A DNA stretch of 44,524 bases. Source: Candidatus Mediterraneibacter gallistercoris. GTDB lineage: Bacteria > Bacillota_A > Clostridia > Lachnospirales > Lachnospiraceae. This document shows positions 34,701 to 44,482 of the stretch, piece by piece. Within the stretch, counting starts at the first letter, position 1; each line of letters starts with the position of its first letter. A program made the translations under genes and the position numbers. The notes under the pieces are model-generated. The model searched no databases and had not been told where the DNA came from. It saw only the letters and a program-made list of their open reading frames with translations. The stretch is taken from the NCBI GenBank assembly GCA_019119745.1, contig DWWI01000030.1, forward strand, positions 1-44,524, written 5' to 3'.

Positions 34701-35820
34701 TTATTCTTCGCCTGTCTGCCCCTTATCCGCACTCAGATAGGCATTGATAAACGGATCGATATTTCCGTCCATCACACTGTTTACATTGCTCACCTCTGTA
34801 TTTGTCCTGTGATCTTTCACAAGAGTGTAAGGCTGCATAACATAGGAGCGTATCTGGTTTCCAAAGTTGATATCCCGGACTTCACCCCTGATATCCGACA
34901 TTTTCTCTGCCTGTTCCTGCTGTTTCATGAGATACAGCTTGGATTTGAGCATCTGCATTGCCTTGTCTTTATTCATATGCTGGGATCGCTCATTCTGGCA
35001 CTGTACCACGATGCCGGTCGGCAGATGCGTGATCCTCACCGCAGACGAAGTCTTATTTATATGCTGTCCGCCTGCACCGCTGGACCGGTAGGTGTCGATC
35101 TTCAGATCATCGTCATTGATCTCAATATCAATATCTTCCTCAATGTCGGGAATTACGTCGCAGGATGCAAAGGACGTCTGACGTTTTCCTGCCGCATTGA
35201 ACGGAGAAATACGCACAAGGCGGTGGACTCCTTTTTCCGAGCGCAGATAGCCATAGGCATTCTCTCCCTTCACTTCAAAGGTAACCCCTTTGATTCCGGC
35301 CACATCGCCTTCCAGATAATCCAGCTCTTCTACATCGTATCCTTTCTTTTCTGCCCATCTTGTATACATACGGTACAGCATGCCCGCCCAGTCACAGGAC
35401 TCTGTGCCGCCTGCTCCTGCATGGAGCGTCACGATGGCATTGTCTTTGTCATACGGGCCTGTCAGGAGCGTACTGATTCTAAGCTCTTCGAAAGTCGCTT
35501 CGAACGTTTCCAGCTCCGCCTCGATCTCTTTTGATGTCTCCTCATCCGGCTCTTCCTCGCTCATCTCGATGAGCAGCAGCATATCTTCGTAATCCGAGCA
35601 GAGCTGTTCGATCTCTTTGACAGAATCCTCGAGACCTTTCAGTTCTTTCATCACGTGCTGGGAAGTCTCCGGATCATCCCAGAATCCGGGTTCCTCCAGC
35701 CTTTTCTGCAATTCTTCAATTCTGAGTTTCTTTGACGCTAAGTCAAAGTGAATCCCTCAAATCTTTCAGCGGTTCTTCATATGCAGTCAGTCTTGACTTT
35801 AATTCATCTAATAAAACCAC
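34701..35820 (-). CDS. prfB: Peptide chain release factor 2, programmed frameshift
   Basis: RF2 ends translation at UGA and UAA. The gene is in two frames: 25 codons from GTG at 35820 end in DSL at a UGA (35743-35745), and a +1 shift at CTTTGAC (35742-35748) continues as DLASKKLRIEEL into the long frame, giving 372 residues in total. An AGGGA lies upstream of the shift site as the ribosome-binding stimulator. The peptide anticodon SPF (VRISPFNAAG) and the GGQ motif (SGAGGQHINKTSSAVR) are intact. The GTG is behind GAGGTGA. It lies 66 bases after secA and 44 before hom. Slow termination at UGA favours the shift, so RF2 limits its own synthesis. Confidence 0.97.
35742..35758 (-). promoter_or_regulatory. 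Programmed +1 frameshift site of prfB
   Basis: Minus strand AGGGATTCACTTTGAC: an SD-like AGGGA, then CTT followed by the in-frame stop TGA and C. Slippage of the CTT-decoding tRNA by one base gives CTT-GAC and enters the long frame. Confidence 0.95.
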
Positions 35821-35886
35821 CTTATTCACCTCTTTCATAACCATTATTATTTATAATAAAATTGTATTTATCCGTTATGTGCAGCT

Positions 35887-38466
35887 TTATCCGACTTTCT
35901 TCCTGCCGCAGCACTGCTTGTATTTCTTTCCACTGCCGCACGGACACGGATCATTCGGATATATTTTCTTTTCCGCCCGTTTCTTCGGCGCGCGTGCAGA
36001 TGTATCGTCCTTGTTGGTTCCGGTTACCTTTGCAACTTCTTCACGCTCCACTTTCTGCTCGACGCGGATATGGAACAGTGTACGGATAGTCGTCTCCGCG
36101 ATCATGTTGGTCATCTCACCGAACATATTGTAGCCTGTCATCTTATACTCGACAAGCGGATCCCTCTGACCATACGCCTGCAGTCCGATTCCCTGACGGA
36201 GCTGATCCATATCATCGATATGATCCATCCATCTTGCATCGATAACTTTCAGGAGCACGACACGCTCAATCTCACGAATCTGTTCAGCCTCGGGAAATTC
36301 AGCCTCTTTCGCCTCATATGCTTTGACAGCGCGCTCTTTCAAAAGGTGTTTGAACTCTTTCTGCCTCATATTCCGGCACTCCTCAGGTGAAGGAAGCTCC
36401 ATCTGCGGAATCACATTATGAAGATTTACGTCAAGACCTTTTATATCCCAGTCCTCTGCATCTGCTTCCGGCGATGCAAAGCGGTCTGTGATGTTCTCCA
36501 CATATTCAGTGATCATATTATAGATCGTATCCCGCATGCTCTCACCGTCGAGTACTCTGCGCCTCTCGCCGTAAATAATTTCCCTCTGCTCATTCATAAC
36601 CTGGTCATACTCGAGAAGATTTTTACGGATACCGAAGTTGTTGATCTCCAGTTTCTTCTGTGCGGACTCGATCGCATTAGAAAGCATCTTATGCTCGATC
36701 TGTTCTCCCTCCTGAACACCAAGTGCGTTAAATACGCTCATCAGACGCTCGGAGCCAAACAGCCGCAGCAGATCATCTTCCAGAGAGATATAGAAACGGG
36801 ATTCTCCCGGATCTCCCTGACGGCCGCTTCGACCGCGGAGCTGGTTATCGATACGCCTTGACTCATGACGTTCCGTACCTATAATCTTAAGGCCGCCCGC
36901 TTCCCTTGCAGCATCATCCAGCTTAATATCTGTACCACGCCCCGCCATATTAGTGGCGATAGTCACGGCACCGTGGACACCTGCATCAGCGACGATCTCC
37001 GCCTCCTGTTCATGGTACTTTGCATTCAGCACGTTATGCTTAATTCCCTCTTTTTTCAGCATTCCGCTTAACAGCTCAGACACTTCAATCGTGATCGTGC
37101 CGACCAGAACAGGCTGTCCTTTTGCATGAGCCCGTTTCACTTCATCAATAACAGCCCTGTATTTTTCTTTCTTCGTCTTATATACGGCATCCTCAAGATC
37201 CACACGCTGTACCGGCTTATTGGTCGGGATCTCTATAACGTCCATGCCATATATATCACGAAATTCTTTTTCTTCCGTGAGCGCCGTACCTGTCATACCG
37301 CTCTTTTTGTCGAATTTATTAAACAGATTCTGGAATGTTATCGTCGCCAGGGTCTTACTCTCACGGCGCACCTTCACATGCTCCTTCGCCTCGATTGCCT
37401 GATGGAGTCCGTCAGAATACCGGCGTCCCGGCATAATACGTCCGGTAAACTCATCCACGATCATGACTTCTCCCTCAGGAGTCACGACATAATCCTGATC
37501 CTTAAACATCAGGTTGTGGGCACGAAGTGCAAGAATAATATTATGCTGGATCTCCAGATTTTCAGGATCCGCCAGATTTTCTATATGGAAAAACTGCTCA
37601 ACTTTTTTGACTCCGTCTTCTGTCAGGTTGACAGTCTTCTCTTTCTCATTGACGATAAAATCTCCTGTCTCCTCGATCTCCTCACCCATAATGGCATTCA
37701 TCTTGGAAAACTCACCGCTGGCTTCTCCGCGCTCAAGCTGACGCGCCAGAATATCACACGCCTCATACAGCTTGGTAGATTTACCGCTCTGTCCGGAAAT
37801 GATCAGAGGCGTTCTTGCCTCGTCGATCAGCACGGAATCGACCTCGTCGATAATGGCAAAATGAAGTCCTCTCTGAACGAGCTGCTCTTTATATATGACC
37901 ATATTATCACGCAGATAATCAAATCCGAGCTCATTGTTAGTGACATAAGTAATGTCACAGTTGTAAGCCTCACGTCTCTCCTTATTATCCATGCCGTTTA
38001 ACACGACTCCTACTGTCAGGCCGAGGAATTCATGAACTTTTCCCATCCACTCCGCATCACGTTTCGCCAGATAGTCGTTGACTGTGACTATATTGACGCC
38101 TTTACCTTCCAGTGCGTTCAGATATGCGGGAAGTGTGGAAACAAGTGTCTTACCTTCACCTGTCTTCATCTCGGCGATTCGGCCCTGATGCAGGATGATG
38201 CCGCCGATAAGCTGCACTCTGTAATGACGCATTCCAAGTGTTCTGAATGCAGCTTCTCTCACAACCGCATATGCCTCCGGAAGAATATCGTCCAGAGTCT
38301 CTCCCTCGCTTAAACGTTTTTTGAACTCTCTGGTCTTTCCCTTTAACTCCTCATCAGACAGAGCCTTTATCTCAGGCTCCATAGCCTCGATCCTGTCAAC
38401 AATAGGGTAGATCCTCTTCAGTTCGTTCTCACTGTGGGTGCCGAAAATCTTCTCTATAATACCCAT
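35887..38466 (-). CDS. secA: Preprotein translocase ATPase SecA
   Basis: An 859-residue motor that pushes unfolded proteins through SecYEG. Walker A lies in [19 protein letters not shown] near residue 103 and the DEAD-like box in [19 protein letters not shown] near 210. The second motor domain contains [13 protein letters not shown] and [30 protein letters not shown]; helical scaffold and wing domains follow. The C-terminal zinc motif [17 protein letters not shown] binds SecB-like partners or lipids. The start is behind AAGGAG; promoter with extended -10 at 38535-38563 and a strong palindrome next to it. It leads a unit with prfB, hom and the apgM-like gene. Confidence 0.98.
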   Translation of the reverse strand: MGIIEKIFGTHSENELKRIYPIVDRIEAMEPEIKALSDEELKGKTREFKKRLSEGETLDDILPEAYAVVREAAFRTLGMRHYRVQLIGGIILHQGRIAEMKTGEGKTLVSTLPAYLNALEGKGVNIVTVNDYLAKRDAEWMGKVHEFLGLTVGVVLNGMDNKERREAYNCDITYVTNNELGFDYLRDNMVIYKEQLVQRGLHFAIIDEVDSVLIDEARTPLIISGQSGKSTKLYEACDILARQLERGEASGEFSKMNAIMGEEIEETGDFIVNEKEKTVNLTEDGVKKVEQFFHIENLADPENLEIQHNIILALRAHNLMFKDQDYVVTPEGEVMIVDEFTGRIMPGRRYSDGLHQAIEAKEHVKVRRESKTLATITFQNLFNKFDKKSGMTGTALTEEKEFRDIYGMDVIEIPTNKPVQRVDLEDAVYKTKKEKYRAVIDEVKRAHAKGQPVLVGTITIEVSELLSGMLKKEGIKHNVLNAKYHEQEAEIVADAGVHGAVTIATNMAGRGTDIKLDDAAREAGGLKIIGTERHESRRIDNQLRGRSGRQGDPGESRFYISLEDDLLRLFGSERLMSVFNALGVQEGEQIEHKMLSNAIESAQKKLEINNFGIRKNLLEYDQVMNEQREIIYGERRRVLDGESMRDTIYNMITEYVENITDRFASPEADAEDWDIKGLDVNLHNVIPQMELPSPEECRNMRQKEFKHLLKERAVKAYEAKEAEFPEAEQIREIERVVLLKVIDARWMDHIDDMDQLRQGIGLQAYGQRDPLVEYKMTGYNMFGEMTNMIAETTIRTLFHIRVEQKVEREEVAKVTGTNKDDTSARAPKKRAEKKIYPNDPCPCGSGKKYKQCCGRKKVG

Positions 38467-38534
38467 ATTACCTAATTAACTCCTTAATAAATAATCTCGC
38501 AGGGGCACATTGCCTCAATGCACTTACGTTTTCC

Positions 38535-38563
38535 ATTTTAGCACTAACCAAATGGTAATTCAA
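38535..38563 (-). promoter_or_regulatory. Promoter of secA
   Basis: Minus strand TTGAAT, 17-bp spacer, TAAAAT with an extended TGC before the -10 box. The palindrome at 38562-38580 abuts the -35 box. Confidence 0.65.
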
Positions 38564-38580
38564 CAAGTTCATAACTTGTT
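38562..38580. repeat. Palindrome AACAAGTT-cat-AACTTGTT at the secA promoter
   Basis: Two perfect 8-bp arms around a 3-base centre touch the -35 box of the secA promoter. No T-run follows, so it is not a terminator; the size suits a dimeric repressor or activator site. Confidence 0.75.
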
Positions 38581-38625
38581 TACATTTACAGTGCGGTTTT
38601 CCAAATGGCGCGTGCCGAACGACAG

Positions 38626-39396
38626 TCAATTATATCTTTTCACTTCCCTGTATGGCAGATTCCCGCCGAAAAGGTCCAGTGCGCTCCCGATTGTAAAATC
38701 CACATTTCCGGCACTCAGTTCTCTGAACCGTTCCAAATCTTCCAGAGATGCGATACCTCCCGCATATGTAACCGGCAGTCCGCGCCATCCCCCCAGCATG
38801 CGTACGAGATCTTCCTCCATCCCGGAACGTCTGCCTTCAACATCTACACCATGTATCAGAAACTCGTCGCAGCTTCCCGCCAGTTCAGTCAGCACATCAT
38901 CCGTAAGCTTCATATCAGTGAATTTCTGCCACCTGTCTGTCACCACATAATATGCGCCGTCACGCTTTCTGCAGCTCAGATCCAGTACGATATGTTCCCT
39001 GCCCACGGCAGAATTCAGCTTTTCCAGATTTTCTCTGTTAAAAATACCGTTTTTAAATACATATGAAGTCACAATAACGTGGCTTGCGCCGGCATCCAAA
39101 AAATCCCGGGCATTCTCTGCAGTGATACCGCCGCCTATCTGCATTCCGTACGGATATGCTGCGAGAGCTTCCACAGCCTGGGCTTTTGTTTCTTCATAAT
39201 ATCGGGAGCCAGCAGGATTCAGCAGGATAATATGGCCTCCTCTCAGTCTGTCTCTGCGGTAAAGCTCCGCATAGTATGAAGCGCCAAGTTCCGAAGCAAA
39301 ATTCGTGCTTGCCTGATCCCCCTCGTCTCTGAGAGTGCCTCCTACGATCTGCTTTACCTTTCCATTATGTATATCTATACACGGCCTGAATCTCAT
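38626..39396 (-). CDS. hisA: Eukaryote-type HisA, phosphoribosylformimino-AICAR-P isomerase
   Basis: A 256-residue TIM-barrel isomerase for the fourth step of histidine synthesis. The sequence follows the fungal HIS6 pattern rather than ordinary bacterial HisA: RPCIDIHNGKVKQIVGGTL, SYYAELYRRDRLRGGHIILL, MQIGGGI, IVLDLSCRKRDGAYYV, EFLIHGVDVEGRR, LPVTYAGGIASLEDL and TIGSALDLFGGNL. Both phosphate loops and the two catalytic Asp (in IDIHNG and in HGVDVEG) are present. It stands alone, not in a his operon; whether a bacterial-type hisA also exists cannot be seen here. The ribosome binding site (AGAGAGAAG) is weak. It is separated from secA by 159 bases. Confidence 0.9.
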   Translation of the reverse strand: MRFRPCIDIHNGKVKQIVGGTLRDEGDQASTNFASELGASYYAELYRRDRLRGGHIILLNPAGSRYYEETKAQAVEALAAYPYGMQIGGGITAENARDFLDAGASHVIVTSYVFKNGIFNRENLEKLNSAVGREHIVLDLSCRKRDGAYYVVTDRWQKFTDMKLTDDVLTELAGSCDEFLIHGVDVEGRRSGMEEDLVRMLGGWRGLPVTYAGGIASLEDLERFRELSAGNVDFTIGSALDLFGGNLPYREVKRYN

Positions 39397-39453
39397 CTTT
39401 CTTCTCTCTTTCTATTTTATGTCAGTTTTTGTTTCCTCATCTTATCACAGGAG

Positions 39454-39487
39454 CTGCCGCAGAAAGGAATATTCCTTCCTGCGGCAG
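39454..39487. repeat. 34-bp near-perfect palindrome
   Basis: CTGCCGCAG and CTGCGGCAG (39454-39462, 39479-39487) enclose AAGGAATATTCCTT (39464-39477), itself a palindrome, with only one mismatched pair. It lies between the Asp-rich lipoprotein and hisA. Neither strand has a T-run directly after it. Confidence 0.75.
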
Positions 39488-39521
39488 TGTCTGTTCTCTG
39501 TAAATACTTTACCGTGACATA

Positions 39522-39836
39522 TCATCGATTATTCTGAGCATCATTCTGAGCTCCGTTATCTTCTGTCATATCATCCGCTGCTCTATCGATTCCGTCAGTC
39601 ACGTCATCGGTTACATCGTCCACGCCGTCAGTGACATCATCTACTGCGTCATCCAGAATACCGTCGCCTTCTGTTGCGTCATTCATCGTTCTGTCGTCAT
39701 TATCTTCCGTATCTGTTCTGTCCGTCGTCGACTGGTCAGCGCCATTGTCGGCGTTATCTCTGCTGCCGCACGCCGTTGTCCCAAGAAGAATAAATGTACA
39801 TGTCATAAGCAGCAGAAATCTTTTCATTTTTTTCAT
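39522..39836 (-). CDS. Small Asp-rich lipoprotein
   Basis: A 104-residue predicted lipoprotein: a basic start MKKMKRF, a hydrophobic segment LLLMTCTFILLG and lipobox TTAC. The mature part is almost all Asp, Asn, Thr, Gly and Glu, with a repeated DDVTDGVDDVTDDVTDGI unit of about seven residues near the middle. Such low-complexity acidic tails may bind cations or act as a spacer; there is no recognisable domain. The ATG at 39836 follows AAGGAG by nine bases. An inverted repeat (AAATATTGT/ACAATATTT, 39858-39866 and 39891-39899) lies between it and the sigma factor gene. Confidence 0.75.
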   Translation of the reverse strand: MKKMKRFLLLMTCTFILLGTTACGSRDNADNGADQSTTDRTDTEDNDDRTMNDATEGDGILDDAVDDVTDGVDDVTDDVTDGIDRAADDMTEDNGAQNDAQNNR

Positions 39837-39914
39837 AAAAGCAGTCTCCTTTTCCATAAATATTGTTGTACTCTTACTATCTGCACATTTACAATATTTA
39901 TACATAAAAGACAA

Positions 39915-40748
39915 CTATTTTGCGCTTTCCCTGAGTTTTTCCAGAGCCCGGGCTTCAATCTGTCTTACCCGCTCTCTCGTCACTCCGAGTTTTTCGCCGA
40001 TTTCCTCGAGTGTGTGAGTTCTTCCGTCCTCCAGACCGTATCGCAGCCGGATGACTTCCCGTTCTCTGTCGTTTAACTTTTCCAGCAGTTCTTTTACCTC
40101 TTCTTTTTGTACAAGCGCATTCATCGCCTCTTCGGGAGTATCTCCTGACCTGTCTTCTACCATATCCCCCAGGCTGTTTTCTCCGTCGTCTCCGACCGGG
40201 GTTTCCAGAGATACCGGATTCTGCAGATAATTAATAATATTTTTCACATCATCCTCTGACTTATCCCCCAGTTTCTCTGCTATTTCCTTTGGCGTTGCAT
40301 CTCGCCCGAGCGACTGCTGAAGCTCTCTTGCCGTTTTCTGCACGCGCTTCATATTTTCAGCCACATGCACCGGCACCCGGATTTCCCGCGACTGTTGATC
40401 AATTGCCCGCTGCATAGCCTCTTTGATCCACCATGACGCATAGGTGGAAAACCGGTTTTCCTTTGTATAGTCATATTTTTCGGCAGCTCTCATCAGCCCC
40501 ATATTCCCCTCCTGGATCAGATCCATAAGCGGGATTCCTCTTCCTGTATAATGTTTTGCCAGAGATACGACCAGACGCAGATTTCCCTCCGAAAGCCTTC
40601 TCCGTGCCTCTTCGTCGCCCCGGGAGCTCTTTTCTCCCAGACTCCGCTCTTCCTCCTCACTGAGAAGAGGTATCTGTCCGATCTCGTTCAGATAGATCTG
40701 AAGAGGTTCTGAAATTTTTTCTGCCGCATTCTGCTGTTCTTTTTCCAT
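39915..40748 (-). CDS. Group-2 (RpoD-like) sigma-70 factor
   Basis: A 277-residue sigma factor close to the housekeeping SigA in regions 1.2-4 but lacking region 1.1. Region 1.2 is [21 protein letters not shown]; region 2 contains [39 protein letters not shown] and [17 protein letters not shown]; region 3 follows ([17 protein letters not shown]); region 4 has [20 protein letters not shown] and the helix-turn-helix [15 protein letters not shown]. It should direct RNA polymerase to SigA-like promoters under particular conditions. The ATG at 40748 follows AAAGGTG. It lies downstream of dapB. Length is too short for the primary SigA. Confidence 0.92.
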   Translation of the reverse strand: MEKEQQNAAEKISEPLQIYLNEIGQIPLLSEEEERSLGEKSSRGDEEARRRLSEGNLRLVVSLAKHYTGRGIPLMDLIQEGNMGLMRAAEKYDYTKENRFSTYASWWIKEAMQRAIDQQSREIRVPVHVAENMKRVQKTARELQQSLGRDATPKEIAEKLGDKSEDDVKNIINYLQNPVSLETPVGDDGENSLGDMVEDRSGDTPEEAMNALVQKEEVKELLEKLNDREREVIRLRYGLEDGRTHTLEEIGEKLGVTRERVRQIEARALEKLRESAK

Positions 40749-40765
40749 AATCTGATGCACCTTTT

Positions 40766-40936
40766 CTATAGTTTTTCAATAATCTCGCCGTTATGGACTC
40801 TTTGAACCACAGTAAGCTCAGAATGGATATCATTTTCTTTCATTATCGCCGCTTCCGTAGATTCAAACGGTTCTTGAGCCACAAGGAGATAACATTTTCT
40901 GCACTTCTTTCCATCTTTCTTACAGGCCGACCACAT
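40766..40936 (-). CDS. Possible small Cys-containing protein between dapB and sigma
   Basis: A 56-codon frame that overlaps the end of dapB by 17 bases and stops just before the ribosome binding site of the sigma factor gene. The sequence has a C-x(6)-C-x-x-C cluster near the N-terminus ([11 protein letters not shown]) and a regular amphipathic end ([21 protein letters not shown]). The ATG has GGGAG immediately before it with no spacing, so any translation would depend on ribosomes arriving from dapB. I do not recognise a family; it may be only a chance frame. Confidence 0.35.
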   Translation of the reverse strand: MWSACKKDGKKCRKCYLLVAQEPFESTEAAIMKENDIHSELTVVQRVHNGEIIEKL

Positions 40937-41678
40937 CTCCCATATCGTACATTCCCGCCGGTTTTCCTGCGAGGAATTTGCCTGCCTCAACAGCACCTTT
41001 GGCAAATACACTCCTCGAATATGCCGTATGGGTGAATTCGATCACCTCATCCGTTCCCGCGAAGATCACCTCATGATCACCCACGATCGTTCCGCCGCGG
41101 ACAGCAGAAATTCCGATTTCTTTCTTATCTCTCTTCTGGCGCACCTGACTTCTGTCATACACATAATGATATTCATTATCCAGAGCATCATTGACAGAAT
41201 CTGCAAGGGCAAGCGCTGTTCCGCTGGGAGCATCCAGCTTCTGATTGTGATGGCGCTCCACGATCTCAATATCATATCCTGCAGGAGCAAGTACTTTTGC
41301 CGCATCCTTCAGAAGTTTCAGAAGCAGGTTGATTCCCAGAGACATATTAGCTGACTTAAGAATAGCGGTCTCTTTGGAAGCTTCTTCCACTTTCTTAAGC
41401 TGCTCCTCCGAAAGGCCTGTCGTACACAGGACAACCGGCAGTTTCTTCTCCACACAGTAATCGAGAAGAGTGTCTACTGCTTTTGCAGTTGAGAAATCAA
41501 TCACCACATCTACATCCACATCGCATTTTTCAATAGAATCAAACACCGGATATTCATTCGGCACCTCCGTGAATGTATCCACTCCGGCCGCGATTACGGC
41601 GTTCTCATCGCCTTTTACGATCTCTGTAATCATTCTTCCCATCTTTCCATTGCATCCATGCATCAAAAATTTAATCAT
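40920..41678 (-). CDS. dapB: 4-hydroxy-tetrahydrodipicolinate reductase
   Basis: A 252-residue enzyme of the lysine and diaminopimelate pathway that reduces HTPA with NAD(P)H, feeding peptidoglycan synthesis. The nucleotide loop HGCNGKMGRMI is near the N-terminus, DFSTAKAVDTLL and TTGLSEEQL follow, and the signature EIVERHHNQKLDAPSGTALALA contains the catalytic His and the Lys and substrate-binding Ser/Gly-Thr. The ATG at 41678 follows AGGAGG. dapA is not adjacent, although the two are paired in many relatives. A possible small ORF and a sigma factor gene follow. Confidence 0.97.
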   Translation of the reverse strand: MIKFLMHGCNGKMGRMITEIVKGDENAVIAAGVDTFTEVPNEYPVFDSIEKCDVDVDVVIDFSTAKAVDTLLDYCVEKKLPVVLCTTGLSEEQLKKVEEASKETAILKSANMSLGINLLLKLLKDAAKVLAPAGYDIEIVERHHNQKLDAPSGTALALADSVNDALDNEYHYVYDRSQVRQKRDKKEIGISAVRGGTIVGDHEVIFAGTDEVIEFTHTAYSRSVFAKGAVEAGKFLAGKPAGMYDMGDVVGL

Positions 41679-41755
41679 GTTATTATCCTCCTGTCTTATA
41701 TATCCACACAAAAACCACTGTACTTTCAGGTGAGTCTGTCTGTTATCAATAAAAT

Positions 41756-41799
41756 AAGGATATCATATCTGAGAGTTAATCTCAACACATGATATCCTT
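41756..41799 (-). terminator. Terminator of the tandem-OB protein gene
   Basis: Two nested stems: AAGGATATCAT/ATGATATCCTT (41756-41766, 41789-41799) and inside it TGAGA/TCTCA (41770-41774, 41780-41784). On the minus strand it is followed by ATTTTATT. It lies 16 bases past the gene's stop. Confidence 0.8.
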
Positions 41800-41814
41800 T
41801 TAACAATCCCTCTT

Positions 41815-42444
41815 CTAATCCTCTATGCACTCCAGCTTACTAACAGAGACCTCATATGCCGTGCGGGTTTCTGTCTCTGTCTCGGAAAGTTTTTTCACAT
41901 ATTCACGGCTCTGGATGCGGCCGAGGATCCGCACGTGTTCACCCACTTCAAAGCCCGATGCATATCTTGCATTTCTCCCCCAGCAGATACACGGAATATA
42001 GTCCGACTTTCCATACGGCCGATTGACAGCCAGCAGCAGGTCCGCGATTTCTCTTCCCAGCGGAGTCTTGCGGTACACAGGCCGCTTGCACATATACCCC
42101 TCCAGAAGAATGTGATTCGTGCGCGCGCCGTCAGGCTCCTCATCCACGAACTCGATCTCCCGTGCAAACACCGACAGTACCAGCCGGTTTCTCTGCTCCT
42201 CATGCCGGTTGTAAGAACGGAACTGGCCGGATACCATAATACAGCGGTTTCTGTAATCCTGCGTCACGTCGATGAGACGCTCCGACACCATGACCGGAAT
42301 TCTGTCATTTGAACTGCTCAGCCTTCTGACAAGGATATCTACCATATAGAATCCCTCCCCGAACACCTCGTGGCTGTATGTAAACTCCGATACCACTGTT
42401 CCTATGACTGTTACCTGATTGTTCTCAATGATCTTATCTGACAT
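41815..42444 (-). CDS. Tandem-OB single-strand DNA-binding-like protein
   Basis: A 209-residue protein made of two OB-fold-like halves. The first (about 8-105) contains NQVTVIGTVVSEFTY, FYMVDILVRRLS and IMVSGQFRSYN. The second (about 112-205) is more like a bacterial SSB: HILLEGYMCKRPVYRKTPLG, IADLLLAVNRPYGKSDYIPC, WGRNARYASGFEVGEHVRI and LGRIQSREYVKK. Unlike standard SSB there is no Gly/Pro-rich tail and no acidic DDDIPF-like C-terminal tip; it ends in KLECIED. It may be an accessory single-strand binding or primosome protein. The ATG at 42444 follows GGGAGAAC; it is transcribed away from typA. Confidence 0.8.
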   Translation of the reverse strand: MSDKIIENNQVTVIGTVVSEFTYSHEVFGEGFYMVDILVRRLSSSNDRIPVMVSERLIDVTQDYRNRCIMVSGQFRSYNRHEEQRNRLVLSVFAREIEFVDEEPDGARTNHILLEGYMCKRPVYRKTPLGREIADLLLAVNRPYGKSDYIPCICWGRNARYASGFEVGEHVRILGRIQSREYVKKLSETETETRTAYEVSVSKLECIED

Positions 42445-42569
42445 AATCTGTAGTTCTCCCTTCCTCTTCCTGGTATTTTTTGAGTCACTACTAAATCTAT
42501 GAAATAATATCATTGATTAGAACCTTGCAGGTAGCAGAATCGTTCGACACTTTTTTACATATTGAGCAC

Positions 42570-42597
42570 TTGTCAAATATGTATTTTGTGATAAAAT
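42570..42597 (+). promoter_or_regulatory. Promoter of typA
   Basis: TTGTCA, 16-bp spacer, TAAAAT, about 60 bases before the start codon, in an A/T-rich divergent region shared with the tandem-OB gene. Confidence 0.6.
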
Positions 42598-42655
42598 AAG
42601 AAAGTTGCAGCTATATAAAGTATGATTATATTATAAGGAAAGAGTGTAGATATTT

Positions 42656-44482
42656 ATGAAGACAAAACGTGAAGATGTAAGAAATATTGCCATCATTGCT
42701 CATGTCGATCACGGCAAAACGACTCTCGTCGACGAGCTGCTAAAGCAGAGCGGCGTATTCCGCGAGAATCAGGAAGTGGCAGAGCGTGTCATGGATTCCA
42801 ACGACATCGAGCGGGAAAGAGGTATTACGATCCTGTCCAAAAATACAGCTGTCCACTACAAAGGCGTGAAGATCAACATCATCGACACCCCCGGACATGC
42901 CGACTTCGGCGGAGAGGTAGAGCGTGTCCTCAAGATGGTAAACGGCGTTATCCTCGTAGTAGACGCCTTTGAGGGAGCAATGCCCCAGACAAAATTCGTT
43001 CTCAGGAAGGCGCTTGAATTAAGTCTTCCCGTCATCGTATGTATCAATAAGATCGACCGTCCTGAAGCACGCCCTGAAGAAGTTATTGATGAAGTACTGG
43101 AACTTTTCATCGATCTCGGTGCTTCCGATGAGCAGCTGGAATGCCCGTTCGTCTATGCCTCTGCCAAAGCAGGCGTGGCCGTACTTGACCTTACCGACGA
43201 GGAGCGCGACATGAAGCCGCTCTTCGAGACGATCCTGGACTATATTCCGGCTCCTGAGGGCGATCCGGATGCTCCGACACAGGTTCTCATCAGCACGATC
43301 GATTATAACGAATACGTAGGCCGCATCGGTATCGGAAAGGTAGATAACGGAACAATTGCTGTTAATCAGGAAATGGTTCTTGTCAACCACCACGATCCGG
43401 ACAAACAGGAAAAGGTAAAGATCAGCCGACTGTATGAATTTGACGGTCTGGAAAAAGTAGAAGTAAAAGAAGCGACTATCGGTTCTATCGTCGCAATCTC
43501 CGGTATCTCTGACATTTCCATCGGCGATACTCTCTGCTCACCGGAGAAGCCTGAACCGATCCCGTTCCAGAAGATCTCGGAGCCGACGATTGCCATGCAG
43601 TTTATTGTAAACGACAGTCCTTTTGCCGGCCAGGAAGGGAAATACGTGACATCCCGCCATCTGAGAGACCGTCTCTTCCGCGAGCTCAACACCGATGTCA
43701 GTCTGCGTGTAGAAGAAATGGACAATACAGACAGCTTCAAAGTGTCCGGCCGCGGCGAGCTGCACCTCTCTGTCCTTATCGAAAATATGCGCAGGGAAGG
43801 ATATGAATTTGCAGTCAGCAAAGCCGAGGTACTCTACAAGACGGATGAAAACGGAAAGAAACTCGAGCCTATGGAGCTTGCATATATCGATGTTCCTGAT
43901 GAGTTTACCGGAGTCGTGATTGAGAAACTGGGACAGAGAAAGGGTGAACTCAGAAATATGAGCGCATCAAACGGCGGATATACCCGTCTGGAATTTTCAA
44001 TTCCTTCAAGAGGGCTCATCGGCTACCGTGGAGAGTTCCTGACTGACACAAAAGGAAACGGTATCCTGAATACAAGTTTCGACGGTTATGCCCCATATAA
44101 AGGGGATATCCAGTACCGCAAACAGGGTTCTCTGATCGCGTTTGAGACCGGAGAAGCTGTAACCTACGGTCTGTACAGTGCCCAGGAACGCGGCACACTG
44201 TTTATCGGTCCGGGAGAGAGAGTATATGCGGGTATGGTCATCGGACAGAACGGTAAAGCCGAGGATATCGAACTCAACGTCTGCAAAACGAAGCACCTGA
44301 CTAACACACGTTCCTCCAGCGCTGACGAAGCTCTCCGGCTCACGCCTCCGCGCATCTTAAGCCTTGAGCAGGCGCTCGATTTTATCGATACCGACGAACT
44401 GCTTGAAGTTACGCCGAAATCACTGCGCATCCGCAAGAAAATACTGGATTCCAGAATGCGCAAAAGAGCAAATATGAAATAA
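42656..44482 (+). CDS. typA: Translational GTPase TypA/BipA
   Basis: A 608-residue ribosome-associated GTPase involved in 50S assembly and stress or cold adaptation. The GTPase motifs are in order: G1 AHVDHGKT (15-22), G2 RGITILS, G3 [16 protein letters not shown]4 NKID and a G5-like YASAKAG. Domain II follows ([20 protein letters not shown]), then domain V-like and the TypA-specific C-terminal domain ([50 protein letters not shown]). The start at 42656 is behind AAGGAAAGAG. It is a single plus-strand gene with its own promoter. Confidence 0.98.
   Translation: MKTKREDVRNIAIIAHVDHGKTTLVDELLKQSGVFRENQEVAERVMDSNDIERERGITILSKNTAVHYKGVKINIIDTPGHADFGGEVERVLKMVNGVILVVDAFEGAMPQTKFVLRKALELSLPVIVCINKIDRPEARPEEVIDEVLELFIDLGASDEQLECPFVYASAKAGVAVLDLTDEERDMKPLFETILDYIPAPEGDPDAPTQVLISTIDYNEYVGRIGIGKVDNGTIAVNQEMVLVNHHDPDKQEKVKISRLYEFDGLEKVEVKEATIGSIVAISGISDISIGDTLCSPEKPEPIPFQKISEPTIAMQFIVNDSPFAGQEGKYVTSRHLRDRLFRELNTDVSLRVEEMDNTDSFKVSGRGELHLSVLIENMRREGYEFAVSKAEVLYKTDENGKKLEPMELAYIDVPDEFTGVVIEKLGQRKGELRNMSASNGGYTRLEFSIPSRGLIGYRGEFLTDTKGNGILNTSFDGYAPYKGDIQYRKQGSLIAFETGEAVTYGLYSAQERGTLFIGPGERVYAGMVIGQNGKAEDIELNVCKTKHLTNTRSSSADEALRLTPPRILSLEQALDFIDTDELLEVTPKSLRIRKKILDSRMRKRANMK

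Noticed and set aside
39858..39899. AAATATTGT/ACAATATTT inverted repeat as a terminator of the sigma gene
   Set aside because: The arms are A/T-rich, 24 bases apart and lack a T-run after the second arm on the minus strand, so it is too weak to call.
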